Shown piece by piece: positions 9,801-18,900 of a stretch of DNA of 64,000 bases. This DNA is from Aerococcus sanguinicola (lineage in GTDB: Bacteria > Bacillota > Bacilli > Lactobacillales > Aerococcaceae): NCBI RefSeq assembly GCF_008726925.1, contig NZ_VYWO01000003.1:1-64000 (forward strand). Reading direction: 5' to 3'. Made by a program: the position numbers and the translations under genes. A model generated the notes under the pieces. The model saw nothing but the letters and a program-made list of their open reading frames with translations, did not search any database and had not been told where the DNA came from. Numbering within the stretch: the stretch's first letter is position 1; each line of letters opens with the position of its first letter.

Positions 9801-12800
9801 GCCCATACACCGGTTTAACTGGGGATAAGATGCGCGGTTTTGTCTTTGACCAAATCTTTGCTAAGCAAGGGGGTTCTTCACTGAACACAGCTGGGGCAAC
9901 CACCGATCCAATCCACTACCACTACACTGTGGACCAACGGCTCTTGCTATATATTGAGTCAGCTGAACTCTACTATGTACCAAATGGTGAGGATTACTAC
10001 AATAACTCCGCTGTTGGCTTAGACAAGTCCTATATTCCTCAAGCCAAGGTCTTCTTCAATGGCCTAGATTCACGGAATGATGACTTCCAAAGCGAATTCA
10101 ATCGGGAAACAGGTGAAGGGGTCTTCAAGTTAGATCCACAGAACGATACCGTAAGTCGGGTCTTCAACTTCAACAACTCTCACTTGGATCCTGCAGCTGC
10201 TCGGATTGTTTACAAACTGCGTGATGGAGTCACAACTGAAGACATCCTCAAGGCTTATCCAGATGCCAGCTTTGCCTTCACGGGGTATCTCACCCTTGAA
10301 TCCGGCCCAGTTGTTCGTAACTCCAACGCCAATGTGGGTTACCGCATCTCAGATATCGATGGCGATGGCCGTCCGGATGAATTCCAGAATGATCGCTTAT
10401 CCAATCTAAGTGAGGAAGAAAAACAACTTCTTTCCCCAATCGAAAAAGCTATCGTCAATGAAGGCCTCACCGGGACCAATGCGAATATTCTTGTCCAATC
10501 AGCACGTGATAAGGATACGAACGTTCATGGCGTAATTAACACAGGCTTCAGTGAAGCAGATGCACCAAGTGTTGAAGCAGCTATTGTTAATGAAGACGGT
10601 AGCGTGACGGCACTCGGCAGCTCAGCTGTAGATCCTCAAAGTGGCGAATACAGCATTGACACGCCAGAGGGAACAACCTTAACCCAAGGCCAAACGATCT
10701 TGATTACCTTAACGACTGGTGGACAAGTTCACTCAGCTAATTACACCACTGTGGGTGAAGGTAATCCAGAAGTAACTGCCAAGGTTGATGTTCTTGATCT
10801 TAAAGATATAAACAATGATCAGAGAGTAGCCAAGGGTCAAGACATGACAGCTGTTAAGGTTGACCAATTTGTCGATGCAGCGGGTCAAGTGAACCCAGCA
10901 AGCACAGAAAATGGTCAAGTACACTTTGCAACTGTAGATACGGATGGTCAAACAGATACAGAAGAGCTCGCGAACCAGCTCAGTGTACGTATCGCAACAA
11001 CCGATGCCCAAGGCAATGTGACCTATCAAGACCTTGCCAGTGCAGGTTTAACTTATAATCCTGAAACTGGTCAAGTGACAGGTAGCCCAATCTTGCCTGA
11101 AGGGGAAGAAGAGCACACTTATACTATTGTGGTAGACGCGAAGAATGCTAAAGCAGGGGATGCGACCAACCGGACCTTTACCGTAACGGTTTACAGCCAA
11201 GCTTCCGAATACACACCTGCATATGAAGCAGTTGATGTGATTCCAGGGAATAAGGCTGAAACAGCTAGCCCAAGCTTTACAGATTCTAATAATCAAGCGG
11301 CTACACCAGCTTTAGACTCAGACGCAGCTTATACTGCACCTGAGACGGTGGATGTTGAAGGCACACAAGTCGCTGTTCAGGTAGACCCACGAACAGGGGT
11401 TGTCACTGTAGATCCTGCTGAAACAGCTAAAGTACCAGGCAAGGCCATCACTGTTCCAGTAACCGTTAAGTACCAAGATGGGTCAACTGACCAAGCCAAT
11501 GCTACCATCAATGTCATGGATCCAGGCTTTATCGATCGGACAAACGACCCAGATGCGTCTGTTCCTGAAGGTTACAAGAAGGTAGATCTCATTGCTGGCG
11601 AAGGGGTCACACCATTTGAAGGTGGCAATAAGACCTATCATGTTAAGGAAGGCACTAGCATTCCAGCTGATAAGATTCCTCAACTTACTGCACAAGCGGG
11701 TTACGAAAATCCTGCTTGGGACAATGATCCGGCACAAACGGTAACTGCTGATAGTCCATCTCGCTTCACAGCGACAGCTGGCCAAGTTGCAGAAGCCGAC
11801 ACCACCGCCCCAACCATCACCGTTTCCGCTAAGGATATCCAAGCGACGGAAGGTCAACCAATCGATCCGGTTTCTGTAGAGACTGATGATCCGGAAGCGA
11901 CCGTGACCGTTGACGGCTTGCCAGATGGTTTAGTCTACAATCCTGAGACCAAACAGATCGAAGGAACGGTTCCAGCGGGTTCCGTGCAATGGGCGGATGA
12001 CCAAGATGAGTCGCGCGACTTCCCAGCAACCGTGAAGGCCGTAGATCCAGCGGGCAATGAAGCGACTGAGCCAATCAATGTCACTGTTCTCCGCGACACA
12101 GACGGCGACGGCCAAGCGGATAAGACCGACGACGATGATGACAACGACGGCATTCCAGATACAGAGGACCAAGCCTCTAAGACTTGGGACGGCCTGGATG
12201 CGCAAACGACTGATGTCACAGCCACTAATGGCCAAGAAGTCCCAGCTGACACCAAGGTTGTCACACCGAACAAACCGGGTGCCAAGGTTTCAACCCCTGC
12301 CCCAGTGGATGGCCTGTCTGTGGATGAAAACGGCAACTTAGTCGGCACACCGACCGTGGACTTCCAACCTGGTGAGACCGAAAAAGTCGTTGAAATCCCT
12401 GTTGAAATCACGTCAACTGGCACCGGTCAAAAAGATGGTCAAGGCCAACCGACCGATGAAGCTATCACGCGAACCGTCAAAGTTACTGTGACGAATCCAA
12501 ATGCGGGTGAAACCCCTGCCGAGTCCAGCGTCGAGCTGACACCGAAGTCACAAAACGCTCTGGAAGGTAAGGACATCACCCCAGTGACGCCAGATGCTAA
12601 GGACTTGCCAGAAGGCGGCAGTGTCAAAGTCAGCATCGATGGCCAAGACACTTACCCAGGTCTGACGGTCGACCCAGACAGCGGCCAAGTAACCGGTCAA
12701 CCTCAAATCACCGACTGGGCCCCTGAAGAGGAAACGCGGACCATTACCGTAACCGCCCAAGTCCAAGACAAGGACGGCAACCCAGTCCGTGATGCAGACG

Positions 12801-15304
12801 GCAATCCAGTGACAGCTGAATCAACCATCACCGTTTACCGCGATACCGATAAGGACGGCCAACCCGACAAGGATTCCGGCATGCCGCAAGATCCAAATAA
12901 TCCATCTGTCCCAGGCATCGACCAAGGCGACAAGGATGACGACAACGACGGTTGGACCGACCAGGAAGAAAAAGACCGCGGAACGGACGGCAAAGATGAA
13001 AACAGCTTCCCACGTGTAACGGAACCTGGTGCCGAAAACACTCCAGGTCAAGACACCACCAAGGTCACCGGCAAGACCACGCCAAATACCGAAGTGGAAG
13101 TTAAGGATAAAGATGGCAACACCATCGGCACCGGAACATCCGATGACCAAGGTAATATCGACCTTGATGTGCCTAAACAAAATCCTGGCGACAAAGTAAC
13201 CATCGTTCCAGGTAAGAAGGACGACCAAGGCAACTTTAAGCCAGGTAATCCAGAGGGTAACGGCGAAAGCGTGGTTAAGGAAACCCCACAAATCAGCAAC
13301 CCAGGGGCTAAGAACGAACCCGGTTCCGATAAGACTCAAGTGACCGGTAAGACCACGGTGCCTAACTCTAAGGTTGAAGTGAAGGATAAGGATGGCAATA
13401 CCATCGGCACCGGCACTTCCGATGAGAACGGTGACTTTAGCATCGACGTGCCACGCCAAGAAGGCGGCGACACGATTTCGGTGACCCCATCCAAGGACTA
13501 TACCAACCCAGATGGCTCTACCGAAACACGGACGGGCGACCCTGTCGAAACCACCGTTAGCGAAGAGGCCCCAGTCCTTTCTGAAGCGAGCGTCGACATG
13601 ACACCGAAGTCACAAAATATTGGCGACTGGCAACATGATTACATCATCCCAATCCAGGTGACTTCTGAGAATGTTCCAGAAGGCGGCTCGGTGAAGGTTA
13701 GCTTCGACTACCAACCAGGTACTCAAGGCCTCCACTACTCCCCTTCAGACGACGGCCTCAGCGGTACGGTCACTGGCAACCTCGAAGCAAGCTGGCAAGG
13801 AGACCAAGAAACCCAAGTCGTCACGGTAACTGCTGAAGTCGTAGACAAGGACGGCAATCCAGTTACTGACGCAGACGGCAATCCTGTGAAGACCGAAGCC
13901 ACCATCACCATTTACCGCGACACGGACGGCGACGGCAAGGTGGACAAGGACTCCGGCATATCAAGAGACGAGAACAATCCATACTCACCTGACGCCGATG
14001 GTGACAAGGATGACGACAATGACGGTTGGACCGACCAGGAAGAAAAAGACCGCGGAACGGATTCCAAGGATGCAGACAGCTTCCCACGTGTGACCGAACC
14101 TGGTGCGGAAAACGAGCCTGGTCAAGACACCACCAAGGTTACCGGCAAGACCACGCCAAATACCGAAGTTGAAGTCAAGGATAAAGATGGCAACACCATC
14201 GGCACCGGCACTTCCGACGACCAAGGTAACATCGACCTCGACGTACCGAAGCAAAATCCTGGTGACAAGGTGACCATCGTTCCAGGCAAGAAGGACGACC
14301 AAGGCAACTTTACCCCAGTGAAAGATGACCAAGGCAATCCGCGTGGCGGCGTCGAAACTGTGGTTAAAGAAACCCCACAAATCACCAACCCAGGAGCTGA
14401 TAATGAAGCAGGTTCCGATAAGACTAAGGTCACTGGTAAGACCACGGTGCCAAACACCACCGTTGAAGTGAAGGATAAAGATCGCAAGACCATCGGCACC
14501 GGCACTTCCGATGAGAATGGTGACTTCACAATTGAAGTGCCTCGTCAAGGTAAGGGCGACACCCTCACCATCATCCCATCCAAGGAATACACTAATCCAG
14601 ATGGTTCTACCGAAACCCGGACGGGCGACCCTGTCGAAACCACTGTAACTGGTCAAACGCCAGCGGTTAAGGAAGACAAGGACATCTACCAACCAGAATA
14701 CAAACCTGGCACTGGTCAACCCGGCACCAAGGTAGAAATCGGCGAACCGATTTTCAAGGATGAAGAAGGTCAAGTGGTGACCCCACCAACCGGCACCAGC
14801 TTCAAGCCAGGCGAAGGTGAAACGGGCATCACAGTAGATCCTGAAACAGGTGAAGTGACGGTCGACGTACCTGCAGACGCCAAAGCAGGCGACACGATTG
14901 AGAAAACAATCACCGTGACCTACCCTGACGGCTCAAGCGAAAGCGTCACCGTTACCGTGACAGTCGAAGGCAAGGGCGGCAGCGGCCTGACACCTACGCC
15001 AACACCAACGCCTGAACCTGAACCACAACCCGAAGGCAAAGATGAGGTCAAGGACGAGCCAGCGCCTGACCAAGACCCTGTCGAAAAACCTGGCAAGCAA
15101 GACGACACGACCCCATCAGACCAAGGTCAAGTTGTCCTCAAGCCAGCTGCTAAGGACCAAGGCAAAGCTCAAGCAGCCCCAGCCAAAGCCCAAAGCAAAC
15201 TCCCACAAACCGGCGCCATCGCAGGCTTAACAACCGGCCTGTCCCTCGCCCTAGTCGGAGTCGGCAGCCTACTCGCCCTCGGCAAAAAGAAAAAAGAAGA
15301 CTAA
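6857..15304 (+). CDS. giant YSIRK / LPQTG surface protein with duplicated head and TSP3-like calcium repeats (2815 aa)
   Basis: A sortase substrate with the same YSIRK leader as its neighbours (residues 1-50). The head contains two related copies of a module at about residues 170-630 and 770-1190. Both hold a DERLAKHIT / DNLAKHIT motif and later a DERLVPYIK / DQRLLLYIE motif followed by VFYNGL / VFFNGL. A Rib-like domain follows (about 1450-1560), then Ig-like putative adhesion modules. Three thrombospondin type-3-like acidic stretches (DTDGDGQADKTDDDDDNDG and two with DDDNDGWTDQEEKDRGTD) should bind calcium. Big_6-like Ig repeats alternate with these. A last Rib-like domain (about 2605-2705), a PTPTPEPEP wall-spanning region and LPQTG (about 2782) close the protein. 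The start follows TTAGGAGGAAAGCT. The ligand is unknown. Confidence 0.9.
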   Translation: MVGKNNYQVKKEKQSNKFYRYSIKRLSVGVASVAVAAGLLFAGDVQVARAAGTNDAVNGELNLTAEEQGKVDQAAKDNENQPNTQKTTSDPVTKQVIPADGGVAETIETEKDLKVQDPKLAEKIESQSDNGASDGAVSTKPAPKEAALEEKTEVANAPTTDEDGTERTGQPLNSNDLNAALDQNNPEGSLKQNNIRDFGIDIEDLTDEESTAKDTLKIENRVYLETVPPVDRYEVRYEIDERLAKHITDIRYIASDSDKTSDRDFSFTRMQDAEDPSKLTNTWRANAFDVNIVSTSSNPNAWNNYDSVFASSQTGFSRLATVQVKFNKSLADIIGAYPDARRRNELFFNAYIYDPVEKKIIERTVDTAVVKTEDTNLDKLQAAGHAQEVEGEYSNSNGFGQYVEGGTYNPHTGQYDENAKVRGIAVDHYFTKKSSNSSPDSPASYHFQADERLVPYIKGVGIYQLSDGSREFDPKSQVFYNGLILHAKGGVAKTLPIASDGGLDGKFDQYFLDYNPRTGAGRFRLDPNDKVQFNEGVGSNPSSVRVVYYLKDDVNIKGLMPNNLDQRYVFNGFFLDEKGNYVANTEANIGYNFGDFSGDPSPITNEGNPGVDDTSQTNPAEGDLPEPAKPEINYELAGQNRTVLLNTEVTAKDLAQNLTKTADGQAVDLPEGTKFSFADDEATQAAIVELFEKDADGNDKLDAEGNKISRGFFVDTSKVGQKEIKVVVELPRSSTSNLISGLVDVNKRPGESGQKVSEERFIPQSIEDSRNENSEGFFNNQVHQLADAITPETQAKNEIDVTISSLIHTIPSSSLETLKKWDYVIWFSDNLAKHITKVENGSGTEFERIVNRNGDKTNSWRMRAWGGAADNEALMTNTAVGAQYNYPAKVTLDSSIKSIIDETEQELGRPVTNGDFGSTSFIYNNANKAMIEGSYSSTFMKVNPTQYDEKVAADNVAKNPTFNNWFRLSGGEVSYKEGDEVSPYTGLTGDKMRGFVFDQIFAKQGGSSLNTAGATTDPIHYHYTVDQRLLLYIESAELYYVPNGEDYYNNSAVGLDKSYIPQAKVFFNGLDSRNDDFQSEFNRETGEGVFKLDPQNDTVSRVFNFNNSHLDPAAARIVYKLRDGVTTEDILKAYPDASFAFTGYLTLESGPVVRNSNANVGYRISDIDGDGRPDEFQNDRLSNLSEEEKQLLSPIEKAIVNEGLTGTNANILVQSARDKDTNVHGVINTGFSEADAPSVEAAIVNEDGSVTALGSSAVDPQSGEYSIDTPEGTTLTQGQTILITLTTGGQVHSANYTTVGEGNPEVTAKVDVLDLKDINNDQRVAKGQDMTAVKVDQFVDAAGQVNPASTENGQVHFATVDTDGQTDTEELANQLSVRIATTDAQGNVTYQDLASAGLTYNPETGQVTGSPILPEGEEEHTYTIVVDAKNAKAGDATNRTFTVTVYSQASEYTPAYEAVDVIPGNKAETASPSFTDSNNQAATPALDSDAAYTAPETVDVEGTQVAVQVDPRTGVVTVDPAETAKVPGKAITVPVTVKYQDGSTDQANATINVMDPGFIDRTNDPDASVPEGYKKVDLIAGEGVTPFEGGNKTYHVKEGTSIPADKIPQLTAQAGYENPAWDNDPAQTVTADSPSRFTATAGQVAEADTTAPTITVSAKDIQATEGQPIDPVSVETDDPEATVTVDGLPDGLVYNPETKQIEGTVPAGSVQWADDQDESRDFPATVKAVDPAGNEATEPINVTVLRDTDGDGQADKTDDDDDNDGIPDTEDQASKTWDGLDAQTTDVTATNGQEVPADTKVVTPNKPGAKVSTPAPVDGLSVDENGNLVGTPTVDFQPGETEKVVEIPVEITSTGTGQKDGQGQPTDEAITRTVKVTVTNPNAGETPAESSVELTPKSQNALEGKDITPVTPDAKDLPEGGSVKVSIDGQDTYPGLTVDPDSGQVTGQPQITDWAPEEETRTITVTAQVQDKDGNPVRDADGNPVTAESTITVYRDTDKDGQPDKDSGMPQDPNNPSVPGIDQGDKDDDNDGWTDQEEKDRGTDGKDENSFPRVTEPGAENTPGQDTTKVTGKTTPNTEVEVKDKDGNTIGTGTSDDQGNIDLDVPKQNPGDKVTIVPGKKDDQGNFKPGNPEGNGESVVKETPQISNPGAKNEPGSDKTQVTGKTTVPNSKVEVKDKDGNTIGTGTSDENGDFSIDVPRQEGGDTISVTPSKDYTNPDGSTETRTGDPVETTVSEEAPVLSEASVDMTPKSQNIGDWQHDYIIPIQVTSENVPEGGSVKVSFDYQPGTQGLHYSPSDDGLSGTVTGNLEASWQGDQETQVVTVTAEVVDKDGNPVTDADGNPVKTEATITIYRDTDGDGKVDKDSGISRDENNPYSPDADGDKDDDNDGWTDQEEKDRGTDSKDADSFPRVTEPGAENEPGQDTTKVTGKTTPNTEVEVKDKDGNTIGTGTSDDQGNIDLDVPKQNPGDKVTIVPGKKDDQGNFTPVKDDQGNPRGGVETVVKETPQITNPGADNEAGSDKTKVTGKTTVPNTTVEVKDKDRKTIGTGTSDENGDFTIEVPRQGKGDTLTIIPSKEYTNPDGSTETRTGDPVETTVTGQTPAVKEDKDIYQPEYKPGTGQPGTKVEIGEPIFKDEEGQVVTPPTGTSFKPGEGETGITVDPETGEVTVDVPADAKAGDTIEKTITVTYPDGSSESVTVTVTVEGKGGSGLTPTPTPTPEPEPQPEGKDEVKDEPAPDQDPVEKPGKQDDTTPSDQGQVVLKPAAKDQGKAQAAPAKAQSKLPQTGAIAGLTTGLSLALVGVGSLLALGKKKKED

Positions 15305-15341
15305 GTAACTTAGGAAGTTGAGTGGTTAGCCTTCACTTTCA

Positions 15342-15370
15342 GCACCTCGCACAAGCGGGGTGCTTTTTTT
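15342..15370 (+). terminator. intrinsic terminator of the second surface-protein gene
   Basis: GCACCTCGC / GCGGGGTGC hairpin followed by seven Ts. It is almost the same as the terminator at 6295, suggesting that the gene ends were duplicated together. Confidence 0.9.
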
Positions 15371-15430
15371 CTTTTGTAAGGTTGAAGGGAGCTGGCCTCC
15401 TTTTTTATTTTGATTAAGGAGGCGGAGATT

Positions 15431-15560
15431 TTGGCGGTTAGCGACAGAAGTCAGGCGATATGTCGGTAATTGGGGTAGAAAGCGACATAACTCAGGGGAC
15501 GTGTCGGTAACTGGGGGGGCATTGCTGCCATATCGTCAGGGGAGATGCGGAATCTCAGTT
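15431..15560. repeat. family S repeats: 41-nt hairpin units, CGACA/TGTCG type
   Basis: CGACA (15442) with TGTCG (15461), and CGACA (15483) with TGTCG (15502), are spaced exactly 41 nt apart with 14 nt between arms. The motif GGTAA(T/C)TGGGG follows each right arm. A degenerate third unit with CTGCCAT / ATGCGG arms follows at 15526-15550. The same scaffold with other arms occurs at 25.4-26.3 kb, 34.5 kb and 60.9 kb. Confidence 0.75.
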
Positions 15561-15706
15561 AGAAAAGGCATGTTTCTAAAAAGGTGGTTTTCCCCAAAGC
15601 AGCCACGGCCTTTTTCCTTAATATAGGTCCCTCCAATACAAAAGAACAATCGTGTCTCGCTCAGTAATGATCACCAAAACAGGACTTGCTAGGAATCTTG
15701 ATAAAT

Positions 15707-15733
15707 CAGCCTTATTGATCAAGGCTGGTTTTT
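15707..15733 (+). terminator. orphan terminator-like hairpin upstream of the third surface gene
   Basis: CAGCCTT (15707-15713) and AAGGCTG (15721-15727) followed by a T-rich tract, on the plus strand, about 265 nt before the ATG at 15998. No coding sequence precedes it after the 15370 terminator. It could end a small RNA, belong to a decayed gene, or be a leader attenuator. The rest of 15560-15997 is AT-rich with no gene seen. Confidence 0.5.
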
Positions 15734-15997
15734 ATTTGCGATCACGGCGAAATATTTGGGACAAAAATATACAATAGTGTTCCATATCAGGACAAAATTT
15801 GGTCTTATATTAATTAATTTTTAAAACCAATTTTTGTAAACGATAAGAAAGCCGATAGAATCAATATTTGATCCAATTATCAAGAAATATATTTCATGAA
15901 ATAAGTTTGTGTTATTTTTATAATTTTATTATGAACTATATAATCCATTTAACAAATGTTTCATTATTGCATTGTTTAATTTATAAGGAGGAGACAT

Positions 15998-18900
15998 ATG
16001 GTAGGTAAGAATAACTATCAGGTCAAGAAGGAAAAGCAGGCAGACAAGTTCTACCGCTATTCCATTAAACGATTAAGTGTCGGGGTGGCCTCGGTTGCTG
16101 TTGCAGCCGGCTTGTTATTTACCAGTGACGCTGCCGTGGTTGAAGTAGCCGCCGCAGAAACTGGCAATACGAGCACCCTCGCACAACCGGAAGAAACTGA
16201 AGAGGAAAAAGCGCGCCGAGCTGCCGCTGCAGCCGCAGCCCTCGAAGCTGAGAAGCAAGCGAAAGCAGTTGAAGCGCCAGCTGAAACAAGCGCCGCTCCT
16301 GTAGCTGAAGCCCCAGTAGAGCCAACCGCTCCTGTTGCTGAAGCTGACAAGAAGGCCGAAGAAGCCCCAGCTGAAAAGCCAGCAGAAGCTGAGAAAGTTG
16401 AAGCTGACAAGAAGGCTGAGGAAAAAGCGCCAGAAGCTAAGAAAGCCGAAGAAAAACCGGCTGAAAAGACTGAAGCTAAGAAGGCTGAAGAAGCGCCAAA
16501 AGCTGACAAGAAAGCTGAAGAAAAGCCAGCTGATAAAGAAGTTAAGGCTGACGAAAAAGCAGCTGAAGACGAAAAGCCAGGTGAATTGACTTTCTATGCG
16601 GCTAGAGATACCTCTAGAAGAGGCCGTGCGAACAAGAAGCCTGACAAACCAGCTGAAAACAAACCATCAACTCGTACAGCCAACTCAGCTAATCCTGGGA
16701 ATGGCTCAGGTGTTGATACAACCAATTCAGACATGAGCATGGCTGGGGAATCTGAATTAATTAAAAATTTACAGGATTCCGCTATTGATGCAACGGGTAA
16801 GAAAGGCGATAAGCGCTCTTATTCCGGTACTGTTTTCGTATATAGAAATGGTAATAGTAACGAAATAACTAAGGAAACCTTAGCTGGCGTTCCTGTTTAT
16901 TTGCAATGGGCTTATAAAGATGGCTATGTGTCACCAGTATATAAGACTGTTTCAAATGCTGATGGGACCTTTACTTTTACCTTTGATAAGCCAATTATCG
17001 ATAAGTTTGGTAACGTTCATAAATGGAAATTATCTGATGGGGACCAAGAAGCCTTTGCAGTTAGAACTTGGGCAGAAAACCCTGATCCAGCGAATTTAGC
17101 TTTGATCAAGGGTGGGGACCAAATTACTGGATTCCACAAACGTTTGACTCGTACCAATGAATCTTGGGACTTTACGGTAGGGATTGACCGCATTGTGAAT
17201 GGTCAAGTGGTTTTCCAAGAAAAATTATTGAATAATGATTGGCTAGTTGGCCCTAAAAATACCTGGCGAGTATCCCCAGATCCTTCCGGTGAGTGGAAAG
17301 ATAAAGGTCCTTATGGGACTGTTAGAGGGACTGTTTGGTTCGATGGTGGCGACCCTGCTGGATCAGATGCTCGTATGTGGAAGAAAGATTCATGGGACCT
17401 TCCGGCAGCTAAGACTAAGGTAGTGGCTTCCTACGTGAATGATGAGGTAGCTCGTTTATTCGATAAATGGAAGAAAGACAATAACTACACAGGTTCTGAT
17501 GGGCAAGACAATCCGAGAATTTTGGAATTTAGAAAAGCTCAAGAAAAAATCATTGCCGATTATGAAAAGAAACATGGCAAAGGATCACATATTGCTGAAA
17601 CAGTAGTTGGAACCGTTGATTCTGATGGAAATTACTATATTCCATTTAGAGGGCTCTATGGTGTGTCTCGAAATGAAGCAAATAGTGGGCTACCAATTTC
17701 TCATACGATTAAACCTGAAGAATATGGAAAAGTAGTTGATGTTAAAGATGAAAACCATACGAATTTAATGGCTTGGAATGGGACGATTGGTCAAAAACAC
17801 CGTCACATTAACCAAGATTATATGTATGCAGCTTCTTTGATTGATAACTATAATATTTGGTCAAATACATCACAAAACAACATGTTTGCTCTTCTAGACG
17901 GGGCTGCAAAACCAGTTGGTCCATCAAACTTGGCTTCAGGAAATATCTCAGACGTCAATTTTGCTGCCATCGTAGCTAAACCGGCTCATGCGATTAAAAC
18001 TTACGATGCACAATCAAACTTTGCTCCAGCCGGTGCAAAAGTAGAAAATGCGTCTGAAGGTCTTTTACCAAGTACGACTTATGTCCAAAGATGGTTTAAA
18101 GATGGTAAGCCATATGGAGAAGCGACTGAATTCGTAACAACTCCTGAAGGCAAAGCACCAGCCTCCATTCCATTGAATGTCGATAAGCAACTTGGCGCAC
18201 CAGCTAAATTCACTTCTGCTATTTTCTTAAATGATGGAAGCAAGCATGATAATCTAACAGATGCACTTGCTGCAGATGCTTTCATTGCAGCTCCTAAGGT
18301 CGAATATGATAAGATCGAAAAGCAAGCTGGTCAAGAAGCAAAAACAGCTGCACCAAAATATAAGAATGAAGCAGGTAAAGCATATACACCGAATGCCAAT
18401 GACGGTAAACCAACTTTCTCATTTGAAGAAAGAAAAGAAACGGTTGATAAGAATGGCGAAACCAAAATCTCTTACGAACCGCTTAAAACTGTCAAAGTTG
18501 GAAATAAAGATATTCCTGTAAGCGTTGATCCTAAGACTGGTGTAGTAACAATCAAGGCTGCAGATACAGCTAAGATTCCAGGTGAAACTGTCACCGTTCC
18601 TGTAACTCTTACTTATCCAAATGGGATGAAGATTCAATCAAATGCTGTGATTCAGGTCTTAGCTAAGGAAAAACAAAAAGACTTAGTTGACCCAGTCTAC
18701 GAACCCGTCCAAACCAATGTCGGTCAAGAAGCTACTTCAAACCTTAAGTTCATCGACAAGGCTGGCAAGGATGTCGCTAAACCAGCAGGCGCTAAGTTTG
18801 CTTTAGCTGATAATGCACCAGCCGGAGCAACAATTGACCCCGAAACTGGTGTTGTGAAGTACACCCCTAAAGCAGCTGACGCGGATACAACCGTTAATGT

